Assembly: GCA_964370005.1 (NCBI GenBank)
Contig: CAYJGR010000060.1
Location: 1-13,404 of the forward strand
Source: Heteroruminococcus sp964370005
GTDB taxonomy: Bacteria; Bacillota; Clostridia; Oscillospirales; Ruminococcaceae
Reading direction: 5' to 3'
DNA length: 13,404 nucleotides
Shown here: piece by piece, positions 6,945 to 13,214 of the stretch
Numbering within the stretch: position 1 is the stretch's first letter
How the letters are laid out: each line of letters opens with the position of its first letter
The notes under the pieces: generated by a model
Databases searched by the model: none
Told to the model about the DNA's origin: nothing
What the model saw: only the letters and a program-made list of their open reading frames with translations
Program-made: the position numbers and the translations under genes

Positions 6945-7223
6945 TTACTTGCTGCTCACGGCATCCTTTAGGCCACGGCCGGCCTTGAATGAAGGGAGCT
7001 TGGAAGCGGCGATTGTGATTTTTTCCTTTGTGCGGGGATTGATACCCTCTCTCTGAGCACGCTCTTTTACTTCGAATGTACCAAAGCCCACAAGCGCTAC
7101 CTTCTCACCCGACTTTAAGGAGTCTGTGATGGACTCAAACACCGCGCTAACTGCCTTTTCACTATCCTTCTTCGACAGGCCGGACTTTGCGGCCACCGAG
7201 TTTACAAGATCTACCTTTGTCAT
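6945..7223 (-). CDS. hup: HU family DNA-binding protein
   Basis: The 92-residue protein is the nucleoid protein HU, a homodimer that binds and bends DNA with little sequence preference. The N-terminal helical part (1–40) is followed by GFGTFEVKERAQREG (46–60) and the flexible beta arm with INPRT (61–65), whose proline intercalates into DNA. The end KAGRGLKDAV is also typical. Length matches the family (about 90). GGAGG lies 9 bases before the ATG. It is 46 bp downstream of mazG on the same strand, a pairing common in Clostridia and Bacilli, and is probably cotranscribed with it. In many Clostridia an S4-domain protein and yabP/yabQ follow; here a terminator follows instead. Confidence 0.97.
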   Translation of the reverse strand: MTKVDLVNSVAAKSGLSKKDSEKAVSAVFESITDSLKSGEKVALVGFGTFEVKERAQREGINPRTKEKITIAASKLPSFKAGRGLKDAVSSK

Positions 7224-7269
7224 AATTTTTTTCCTCCATTTTTTTCTTATTGAAATAAAGAACTGCCTT

Positions 7270-8079
7270 TTACTGTGTACGCTTCTTGGCCTGTGCCCAT
7301 AAAATATCTAACTGTTCCATGGACTGACCTGATATATCAATACCGCACTGTGCGGCAATTCTTTCAACCTCTGTAAAACGGTCTATAAACCGCTGTGTCG
7401 AACCTGTTAGTGCCTCCTCAGGCTCGGCCTTTATAAATCTCGATACATTCACAACAGAGAAAAGCACATCCCCAAGCTCCTCGGCCTGTCTCTCAGACGA
7501 TTGCTCTTCAATGGCTTTTAACAGCTCCCCAATCTCGCTGTGTAAATCCCCCAGCGCACCCTTTACATCGAGGTAGTCAAATCCTGTCTTGGCCGCTCGT
7601 CCCTGTACCTTCTGCGCCCTCATGAGTGCCGGCAATACGGCCGGAACACTACGTAGCGTCTGTGCCGCAGTGGTGTGACCCTTCTCTTTCTTTTTGATCT
7701 CATCCCAGTTCTTTAGTACCTCACCCGAGGTATCAGCCACAACATCACCGAAAATGTGTGGGTGGCGCAAAATAAGCTTTTTACATATGCCATCACATAC
7801 ATCGCTAAAATTAAACTCGCCCCGCTCGGCCTCCATTTGGGAGTGAAACACCACCTGCAACAATAAATCGCCCAGTTCCTCGCGTAGCAATGTCATGTCA
7901 TCACTGTCTATGGCCTCGGCCACCTCGTAACTTTCCTCAATGAGATTTTTGCGTATGGTGGCGTGGGTCTGTTCCCTATCCCAGGGGCATCCCTCGGGAC
8001 TGCGAAGTACTTTCATAATCTCGATAAGATCGACTATATCATAACTCTTTTTTAATGAAAAATCCACCTTCATAACCAA
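7270..8079 (-). CDS. mazG: Nucleoside triphosphate pyrophosphohydrolase MazG
   Basis: The 269-residue protein hydrolyses (d)NTPs to NMPs and pyrophosphate, cleaning nucleotide pools and possibly lowering alarmone levels. Two MazG domains are visible. The N-terminal one has EESYE (48–52) and EELGD (67–71); the C-terminal one has SEIGE (181–185) and EELGD (200–204). These acidic motifs bind magnesium. The opening (LRSPEGCPWDREQTH, 25–39) is the family hallmark, and length matches E. coli MazG (263). The first codon at 8079 is TTG; an ATG two codons later at 8073 is an equally good start, and neither has a strong SD. A promoter at 8101–8129 serves it and probably hup. Confidence 0.96.
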   Translation of the reverse strand: MVMKVDFSLKKSYDIVDLIEIMKVLRSPEGCPWDREQTHATIRKNLIEESYEVAEAIDSDDMTLLREELGDLLLQVVFHSQMEAERGEFNFSDVCDGICKKLILRHPHIFGDVVADTSGEVLKNWDEIKKKEKGHTTAAQTLRSVPAVLPALMRAQKVQGRAAKTGFDYLDVKGALGDLHSEIGELLKAIEEQSSERQAEELGDVLFSVVNVSRFIKAEPEEALTGSTQRFIDRFTEVERIAAQCGIDISGQSMEQLDILWAQAKKRTQ

Positions 8080-8100
8080 ATAACCCCAAACGCTTTATTC

Positions 8101-8129
8101 ATATTACTCTATCCTATAACATATTGCAA
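8101..8129 (-). promoter_or_regulatory. Sigma-A promoter of mazG–hup
   Basis: On the minus strand TTGCAA (8129–8124) and TAATAT (8106–8101) are separated by exactly 17 bp. The start near 8094 would leave a very short leader of 15–21 bases before mazG, which agrees with the weak SD there. Confidence 0.7.
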
Positions 8130-8235
8130 GTGCTTTTCTTGTAAATTTATGCCGAGTTTTTTATTGTTTACAGTGTTTTCATATAAAATATTGCCCTACA
8201 TCACATAAAATGGGGATTTTTACCTAAAGTGTGTA

Positions 8236-8601
8236 TTACTCCTTGAAAGGCGCCCCACATCTTGCGCAGAAAAATGCCTCGGCTACATTTTCAAATCCGC
8301 ATTTATCACAACGTATTTCCCCACCGCTCTCGCCATGGGCTATGTTGTTTAGCTTTTCAAGTTCTATGAGCAGATCATCTATCTCTTTTACACATGCGTC
8401 AAGTAAGTCCTGACTGTCAGCACCAAACTTGATCGAATCATAATACATAGAACCCAATCTCTCATAGGAACGCTGGATATTATGATTTAACTTTATAGCC
8501 TGCAAACGCACTTTAGAAATCTCTACAATCTCCCCGGTCTTTTGTACGGCTACATCGGCCACCTCTCTGGCCTTGTCGATGAAAGAATCAAAATTTGACA
8601 T
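8236..8601 (-). CDS. Small coiled-coil protein with C-terminal zinc ribbon
   Basis: The 121-residue protein has a charged helical, probably coiled-coil region (about 1–87) and a C-terminal zinc ribbon with two CxxC pairs: C98/C101 and C112/C115 (FCARCGAPF). This architecture is common in Firmicutes and its function is not established; the ribbon probably binds zinc structurally. No signal peptide or membrane segment is seen. The frame stays open upstream to 8670, but that region contains the −10 and −35 boxes, so longer starts (8670, and 8634 at the transcription start) are unlikely. ATGs at 8613 and 8601 remain. I prefer 8601 (MSNFDSFID) because related proteins begin this way, although GAAGGGA is about 12 bases away. 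It is probably monocistronic. Confidence 0.8.
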   Translation of the reverse strand: MSNFDSFIDKAREVADVAVQKTGEIVEISKVRLQAIKLNHNIQRSYERLGSMYYDSIKFGADSQDLLDACVKEIDDLLIELEKLNNIAHGESGGEIRCDKCGFENVAEAFFCARCGAPFKE

Positions 8602-8637
8602 AACAATATTCATTCCCTTCTTCGGTTTTTCCATATT

Positions 8638-8666
8638 ATTATAGTAACAAATAACACAAATGACAA
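8638..8666 (-). promoter_or_regulatory. Near-consensus promoter of the zinc-ribbon gene
   Basis: On the minus strand TTGTCA (8666–8661) and a perfect TATAAT (8643–8638) are separated by 17 bp. The start falls near 8631, giving a leader of about 30 bases to the ATG at 8601. This decides against the upstream in-frame ATGs. Confidence 0.8.
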
Positions 8667-8862
8667 TCAAAAATACATAAATTATCCCTCAAACCCTTTA
8701 TATTGTACATCTTATATATATCCGCATACAAACATAAGATAATTCAGTGCATTTTTTTGTATGCTGTTATCATATATTTGCTTTTTGTTTTAAAAATCAC
8801 CACTTATATATCAAAGTTTTCTGTGGGTATATTGCCTTGCTTTCTATAAATTAAAAAATATA
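8667..8862. other. AT-rich intergenic region without a gene
   Basis: This stretch lies between two divergent promoters. I see no gene and no recognisable RNA. It contains a 9-bp inverted repeat (GCATACAAA at 8724–8732, complement at 8756–8764) around a 23-base loop with a T-run, of unknown meaning. Confidence 0.5.
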
Positions 8863-8891
8863 TTGCAAATTGTCCACAAAAGGTTTATAGT
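8863..8891 (+). promoter_or_regulatory. Sigma-A promoter of the antiporter gene
   Basis: TTGCAA (8863–8868) and TATAGT (8886–8891) are separated by 17 bp. The start near 8898 gives a leader of about 65 bases that is noticeably more GC-rich than the DNA before it. Confidence 0.7.
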
Positions 8892-8963
8892 ATGTTTGGC
8901 AAAAAAATATCAAGATGACCCATAGCCCTCCCGCGACCATGAGCCATCAGAAAGAGGCACTTC

Positions 8964-10232
8964 ATGTCATATCAATATCTGCTCATTATCTGTGTCATTC
9001 TTGTCTCAACAAAAGTATTCGGCATATTAACCGGCAAAATACATCTCCCCCAAGTGGTAGGTGCATTATTAGCCGGTCTAATTTTGGGGCCTGCAGGTTT
9101 TGATGTTGTACATTCAAGTGACCTACTTGTGCAGTTGGCCGAGCTTGGGGTCATTGTTATTATGTTTACTGCCGGCATGGAAACCAACATCGCCGATCTA
9201 AAACAATCAGGTAAAGCAAGTTTGGTGGTGGCGGTGCTCGGTGTGGTAGCACCCCTTATTATGGGCACTGTGCTCATGAGTATTTTTAACCCCAATGGCG
9301 ACTTCCTTCATAATATCTTTATCGGTACCATCCTTACCGCTACCTCGGTCAGCATCACAGTCGAAACCCTAAAAGAAATGGGTAAACTCTCCACCAAGGT
9401 CGGTAATACCATATTAGGTGCGGCACTACTCGATGATATTTTAGGTCTTGTATGTCTTACGGTAGTCACAGGTTTGGGTGGCGATGATGTCAATATCCTG
9501 CTTGTGCTCCTGAAAATACTTCTGTTCTTTGTCTTTGCTCTCATAATCGGTATACTGTATAAGAAAATTATCACATGGTATGACAATCGTGTTCATGACC
9601 GCAATTTGCACCGCTTCCCCGTTGCCGCCTTTGCTCTGTGTCTGTTTGTCTCTTGGGCCGCTGAAGTCTGGTTCGGGGTGGCCGATATCATCGGGGCATT
9701 TTTTGTGGGGCTTATTGTGGCGAACTGCCCCAAAGGTAGCTATATCTCCAGCAAATTCTCCCCCCTGTCCTATCTGCTTTTAACACCTATATTCTTTGCC
9801 AATATCGGTCTTGAAATCACACTCCCCAAAATAGATGCCCAAATAATGCTCTTTACAGCTATGCTTATCATAGTGGGTGTGCTATCAAAACTTATCGGTT
9901 GTGGTATAGGCGCAAAAGTTTGTGGCTACAATCGCCGCGAGGCCATACAAATAGGTTTTGGTATGGCCTGCCGTGGTGAGGTGGCACTGATTGTCGCCAA
10001 TAAAGGGTTTGATCTCGGCCTTTTACCACAAGAGTTTTTTGGACCCATAATTATATTCGTGGTTTGTTGTGCCATATTTACCCCCATCCTTCTCAAACTT
10101 GCATTCCGAGGTGAGGACCTGTATAAAGGTCTGTCACAAAGTCCCCTTGTGGATAACTATGAACTTACAAAAAATCTTGATATCGTTTCCAATCGCCTGA
10201 TTGATCAGGAAAAGGAGAAAAAGCGTGGATAA
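8964..10232 (+). CDS. Cation/proton antiporter, CPA2 family (NapA/KefB-like)
   Basis: The 422-residue integral membrane protein exchanges Na+ or K+ for protons, supporting pH and salt balance. About 12–13 hydrophobic helices are visible. The CPA2 signature is present: the first helix pair with HLPQVVGALLAGLILGP (27–43), the unwound crossing segment TATSVSITVETLKEMG (125–140), and the ion-binding pair D157–D158 in LLDDILGL. The later helix carries GFGMACRGEVALIV (331–344). The protein ends shortly after the membrane domain with a short charged tail, so it lacks the RCK/TrkA-N domain of full-length KefB/KefC. GAGG six bases before the ATG supports the start. It is probably a single-gene unit between its own promoter and the feo promoter. 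Ion preference cannot be read; the DD pair suggests electrogenic Na+/H+ exchange by analogy with NapA. Confidence 0.92.
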   Translation: MSYQYLLIICVILVSTKVFGILTGKIHLPQVVGALLAGLILGPAGFDVVHSSDLLVQLAELGVIVIMFTAGMETNIADLKQSGKASLVVAVLGVVAPLIMGTVLMSIFNPNGDFLHNIFIGTILTATSVSITVETLKEMGKLSTKVGNTILGAALLDDILGLVCLTVVTGLGGDDVNILLVLLKILLFFVFALIIGILYKKIITWYDNRVHDRNLHRFPVAAFALCLFVSWAAEVWFGVADIIGAFFVGLIVANCPKGSYISSKFSPLSYLLLTPIFFANIGLEITLPKIDAQIMLFTAMLIIVGVLSKLIGCGIGAKVCGYNRREAIQIGFGMACRGEVALIVANKGFDLGLLPQEFFGPIIIFVVCCAIFTPILLKLAFRGEDLYKGLSQSPLVDNYELTKNLDIVSNRLIDQEKEKKRG

Positions 10233-10302
10233 TACCCCGAGCACAAACACCATACCGAAAGTGCAAATTACTGCAATGTAGCATATTTTTAAGGCTTAGT
10301 AC

Positions 10303-10331
10303 TTGACATTTACTTTGCAATTGTGTATACT
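10303..10331 (+). promoter_or_regulatory. Strong promoter of the feo operon
   Basis: A perfect TTGACA (10303–10308) and TATACT (10326–10331) are separated by 17 bp, with a TG-rich stretch before the −10. The start near 10338 gives a leader of about 70 bases before feoA. A palindromic operator candidate lies just downstream of the start. Confidence 0.88.
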
Positions 10332-10345
10332 TTGCTCAGATTATC

Positions 10346-10361
10346 GTTAGTTCCGGCTAAC
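10346..10361. promoter_or_regulatory. Candidate metal-regulator operator 1 (TTAG-N6-CTAA)
   Basis: GTTAG (10346–10350) and CTAAC (10357–10361) form an inverted repeat with a 6-base spacer, about 8–24 bases after the predicted start. A bound repressor would block transcription. TTAG/CTAA half-sites resemble DtxR/IdeR-type operators; the identity of the regulator is inference. Confidence 0.5.
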
Positions 10362-10408
10362 CAAAATATGTTTTTTAATCAGCATAAATATGAAATTGGA
10401 GGGGTTAA

Positions 10409-10639
10409 ATGGATATAACCAATAAACCTACTACCCTATTAGGTGCAGAGCTTGGCAAAGAGTATATAATCACAGGCATCACAGCAGAAGATGATATGGC
10501 AGGGTTTTTATTTACGCTGGGATGTTATAAAGGGCAAACAGTCACGGTTATCTCGCTTGTGAGCGATAATTATGTGATTGTAATAAAAGATGCTCGTTAC
10601 AGCATAGATAAAAACTTGGCTGACGCAATTCATATTTGA
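10409..10639 (+). CDS. feoA: Ferrous iron transport protein A
   Basis: The 76-residue cytosolic protein has the small SH3-like beta-barrel fold of FeoA, which assists the FeoB transporter, probably by touching its cytosolic part. Visible marks are GKEYIITGI (16–24), the turn FLFTLGCYKGQTVTVI (33–48), corresponding to the family's L-x-x-LG-hxxG core, and the final strand (DARYSIDKNLADAI). Length is normal (about 75). GGAGGGG lies a few bases before the ATG. It is the first gene of the feo operon, 104 bp before feoB. That gap is larger than usual and holds two inverted repeats. Confidence 0.93.
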   Translation: MDITNKPTTLLGAELGKEYIITGITAEDDMAGFLFTLGCYKGQTVTVISLVSDNYVIVIKDARYSIDKNLADAIHI

Positions 10640-10657
10640 TTATTTTTATCAGCGATG

Positions 10658-10675
10658 TTAGTTTAATAAAACTAA
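10658..10675. promoter_or_regulatory. Candidate operator 2 or weak attenuator between feoA and feoB
   Basis: TTAGTTTAATAAAACTAA is a perfect 7-bp inverted repeat with a 4-base centre. It keeps the TTAG and CTAA ends of the other two sites but with wider spacing (10 bases). A six-T run follows almost at once, so it could act as a weak AT-rich hairpin terminator between feoA and feoB. Both readings are open. Confidence 0.45.
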
Positions 10676-10687
10676 TTTTTTGCCGAT

Positions 10688-10715
10688 AACAAAGTTAGAT
10701 GTGTCTAATTTTGTT
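10688..10715. promoter_or_regulatory. Candidate operator 3: 28-bp palindrome before feoB
   Basis: A 12-bp inverted repeat with one G–T mismatch (10688–10699 and 10704–10715) surrounds the centre TGTG. Its core TTAGATGTGTCTAA has the same TTAG-N6-CTAA spacing as operator 1. It lies 28 bases before the feoB start and ends before the SD. No T-run follows, so a protein-binding site is more likely than a terminator. Confidence 0.55.
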
Positions 10716-10743
10716 GGAATATATAAATTTTGGAGGTAGCTAA

Positions 10744-12765
10744 ATGCGTATTGCACTAACGGGTAACCCCAACAGCGGTAAAACCACCCTTTTTAATGCC
10801 ATTACTGGTAAGATTGAAAAGGTTGGTAACTGGGCCGGTGTTACTATTGAGAAAAAAGAGGGTTCTATTAAAAGTGGGCTCAACCCCACTGGTAGCGAAA
10901 TTATTGCGGTTGACCTTCCCGGTGCTTATTCTATGTCCCCTTTCACATCCGAGGAGAATATCACCAGAGATTTTGTGAAAAATGAAAACCCCGATGTTAT
11001 TGTAAACATTGTGGATGCTACAAGCCTAAGTCGTAGCCTTTTCTTCACCACACAGCTTTTGGATCTCGGTATCCCTGTTGTGGTAGCACTCAACAAGAGT
11101 GATATGAGTGAAAAACAAGGCATTGCCATTGATGTTGATAAGCTGTCTTCGGCCCTGGGATGCCCTGTGGTCAAGACGGTTTCGACCGTTTCCGATGCCG
11201 ATAAAAACGGTTTGGCACAGGTTATCACCGCCGTCAAAGAAGTTTCGGGCAAAGGTCAAACTGCTCCCTTTAACTCAACTGTTTCGGACGCGATGAGCAA
11301 GGAGTCTGTACAGGCCGCCGACAAGGAGCGTTTTAGCTTTGTTGAGGGTATTGTAAAGAATGTAGAAAATCGCAAAACCAGTTCCGGTAAAAAGAATTCG
11401 CAGGATATGGCCGACCGCATCATCGCCAATAAACTGCTCGGTATTCCCATTTTTGCACTTGTCATGTGGGCTGTATTCTACATATCGCAGGAGAGTATCG
11501 TAAGTGTATTCTTTGTTGATTTATTAGGCGCCGCCATTGAAGGCCTTTATAATGGTGTTGCCGGTCTTTTGGGCGAAAACGTTTCTCCCCTACTCGGTGC
11601 TATCCTGCTCGATGGTATCATCGGCGGTGTAGGTGCTGTGCTCGGATTTTTGCCCCTTATCATGATCCTTTTCTTCCTGCTTGCACTGCTTGAGGATTGT
11701 GGTTACATGGCTCGTGTTGCCGTTGTTATGGACTGGATATTCAAAAAGGTTGGCCTCTCGGGCAAATCGATTATCCCCATGATCGTCGGCACAGGTTGTG
11801 CCATCCCCGGCGTTATGGCCACCCGTACCATCAGAAATGAGCGTCAACGTCGCACCACCGCTATGCTTACCCCCTTTATGCCCTGTGGCGCTAAACTACC
11901 TGTAATTGCCCTATTTGCCGGCGTATTCTTCCAGGATGCCGCTTGGGTGGGTACTACCATGTACTTTGTGGGTATCGCTCTTATCGTAATTGGCGCACTG
12001 CTCATCGTTCGCATCACAGGTGAAAAAGCTGCACCCTCCTTCTTCATCATGGAGCTACCCGAGTACCGTGTTCCCAGCCTGGGACGTGCCGCTATCTCGA
12101 TGCTCTCCCGTGGTAAGGCCTTCATAATCAAGGCTTCGACCATCATCCTGCTTTGCAACACCGCAGTGCAGATTATGCAGACATTCGACACAAGCTTCCA
12201 AGTGGTTGCCGAAGGCGCAGAATCCACCAGTATTCTGGCCACCATCGCAAGCCCCTTTGCGCTCCTGCTTCTCCCCCTCGGCTTTGGCGTTTGGCAGTTG
12301 GCTGCCGCCGCTATCACCGGCTTTATCGCTAAGGAGAACGTTGTTGGTACTTTGGCAGTTGTTTACGGTATCACAAGCTTTATCGACACCGAGGAGCTTG
12401 CTCTTATGAGCGGTGCCGCCGATGTTGCAACCATCATGGCTATTACCCCTGTGGTAGCGCTTGCTTATCTGATGTTCAACCTGTTCACTCCCCCCTGCTT
12501 TGCCGCCATCGGTGCTATGAATGCCGAGATGGACAGCCCCAAGTGGCTGTGGGCCGGTATAGGGCTACAGTTCGGTACAGGTTATGTTGTGGCATTCTTT
12601 GTCTACCAAATCGGCTCGCTTATCACCACCGGTTCTTTGGGCACTGCTTTCATCCCCGGCCTTATCGCTGTGGGCGCTATGATCGGATTCCTTGTTTACA
12701 AGGTAATGCAGGGCGAAAAGAAAGCAAAGGCCATTGCACAGAGCACTGCCACCGCAAAGGTATAA
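10744..12765 (+). CDS. feoB: Ferrous iron transport protein B
   Basis: The 673-residue inner-membrane protein imports Fe2+ with the help of a GTPase domain. The N-terminal G domain shows G1 GNPNSGKTT (7–15), a G2 threonine T34 in GVTIEKKEG, G3 DLPG (57–60) and G4 NKSD (117–120). A helical linker (about 165–225) leads to the membrane part. The two Gate motifs appear as LEDCGYMARVAVVMD (316–330) with GTGCAIPGVMATRTI (349–363), and PCGAKLPV (380–387) with FIAKENVVGTLAVVYG (527–542). Conserved cysteines C319, C352, C381 and C585 may line the metal path. Length is somewhat shorter than E. coli FeoB (773), as usual in Clostridia. GGAGG 7 bases before the ATG fixes the start. The alanine- and lysine-rich tail has no FeoC-like domain. 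Confidence 0.98.
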   Translation: MRIALTGNPNSGKTTLFNAITGKIEKVGNWAGVTIEKKEGSIKSGLNPTGSEIIAVDLPGAYSMSPFTSEENITRDFVKNENPDVIVNIVDATSLSRSLFFTTQLLDLGIPVVVALNKSDMSEKQGIAIDVDKLSSALGCPVVKTVSTVSDADKNGLAQVITAVKEVSGKGQTAPFNSTVSDAMSKESVQAADKERFSFVEGIVKNVENRKTSSGKKNSQDMADRIIANKLLGIPIFALVMWAVFYISQESIVSVFFVDLLGAAIEGLYNGVAGLLGENVSPLLGAILLDGIIGGVGAVLGFLPLIMILFFLLALLEDCGYMARVAVVMDWIFKKVGLSGKSIIPMIVGTGCAIPGVMATRTIRNERQRRTTAMLTPFMPCGAKLPVIALFAGVFFQDAAWVGTTMYFVGIALIVIGALLIVRITGEKAAPSFFIMELPEYRVPSLGRAAISMLSRGKAFIIKASTIILLCNTAVQIMQTFDTSFQVVAEGAESTSILATIASPFALLLLPLGFGVWQLAAAAITGFIAKENVVGTLAVVYGITSFIDTEELALMSGAADVATIMAITPVVALAYLMFNLFTPPCFAAIGAMNAEMDSPKWLWAGIGLQFGTGYVVAFFVYQIGSLITTGSLGTAFIPGLIAVGAMIGFLVYKVMQGEKKAKAIAQSTATAKV

Positions 12766-12767
12766 GT

Positions 12768-12841
12768 GTGCGTGGTCGCACTGACCAGTCCCCACGCCCG
12801 TGCTGTGGGGCGCACTTCCTCCCCCACGGGGGAGGAAGTGC
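12768..12841. repeat. Nested palindromic cluster after feoB
   Basis: Starting 2 bases after the feoB stop are several overlapping inverted repeats: GCGTGG/CCACGC (12770–12775 and 12792–12797), TGGTC/GACCA (12773–12777 and 12783–12787), CCCCAC/GTGGGG (12790–12795 and 12805–12810), and a perfect 13-bp stem (12812–12824 with 12829–12841). The last hairpin is followed by seven A residues, not T, so it is not a plus-strand terminator. The first 18 bases match 6455–6472 at 16 of 18 positions. It behaves like a dispersed palindromic repeat or an RNA-processing element. Confidence 0.65.
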
Positions 12842-12883
12842 AAAAAAATCGATTCTAATTGTACTGTCTGGAGGAATTATCTG

Positions 12884-13084
12884 ATGACTGCTGTTGATAT
12901 TATTCTTATTATCGTTATCGCTGCAATATTGGCGCTGGCCGTGGGCAAAATTGTCCATGAAAAGAAAAAAGGTGTCAAATGCATCGGGTGCCCCAGCGGC
13001 GCTACGTGCGGTAATTCAAACCACAAAAACCAAAACAATGATGAAAATAGTAATGGTTGCGGCGGTTGTGGTGGGCAGCATTGA
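12884..13084 (+). CDS. FeoB-associated Cys-rich membrane protein
   Basis: The 66-residue protein has one N-terminal membrane helix (about 5–21), a short lysine-rich cytosolic junction (EKKKG), and a cysteine-rich tail with C33, C36, C42, C59 and C62. This matches the small FeoB-associated family often encoded right after feoB in Clostridia and related groups. Its role is not proven; iron handling beside FeoB, similar to FeoC, has been suggested. The frame is open back to 12800, but GGAGG nine bases before the ATG at 12884 and the hydrophobic start fix this codon. The upstream part lies in the palindromic cluster and does not look coding. It is the last gene of the feo operon, 118 bp after feoB. 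Confidence 0.9.
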   Translation: MTAVDIILIIVIAAILALAVGKIVHEKKKGVKCIGCPSGATCGNSNHKNQNNDENSNGCGGCGGQH

Positions 13085-13114
13085 GAGGATAGAAAAACAG
13101 AGAATAGAAGATAG

Positions 13115-13151
13115 AAAGGTCAAGGACACCACGCGGTTGTCCTTGACCTTT
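13115..13151. terminator. Terminator of the feo operon, possibly bidirectional
   Basis: A perfect 14-bp stem (AAAGGTCAAGGACA at 13115–13128, complement at 13138–13151) has a 9-base loop and is followed on the plus strand by GCCCTTTTCTAATC. It ends the feo transcript. It lies between convergent genes and may also stop the leftward gene from the right edge. Confidence 0.85.
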
Positions 13152-13214
13152 GCCCTTTTCTAATCTCTAATTTCTAAATGTCCCCCGCCCTACATTGGGT
13201 TTTTACGTTTATTG

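Noticed and set aside
8602..8670. N-terminal extension of the zinc-ribbon protein
   Set aside because: It would include the promoter's −10 and −35 boxes, so most of it would not be transcribed.
8915..9103. Possible upstream ORF or leader peptide overlapping the antiporter start
   Set aside because: There is no ribosome binding site before its ATG, and most of it is an out-of-frame reading of the antiporter gene.
12812..12841. 13-bp GC hairpin as an intrinsic terminator of feoB
   Set aside because: It is followed by A residues on the plus strand, and on the minus strand the T-run precedes the hairpin instead of following it.
12800..12883. N-terminal extension of the Cys-rich protein
   Set aside because: It lies over the palindromic cluster; the SD and membrane helix fit the ATG at 12884.
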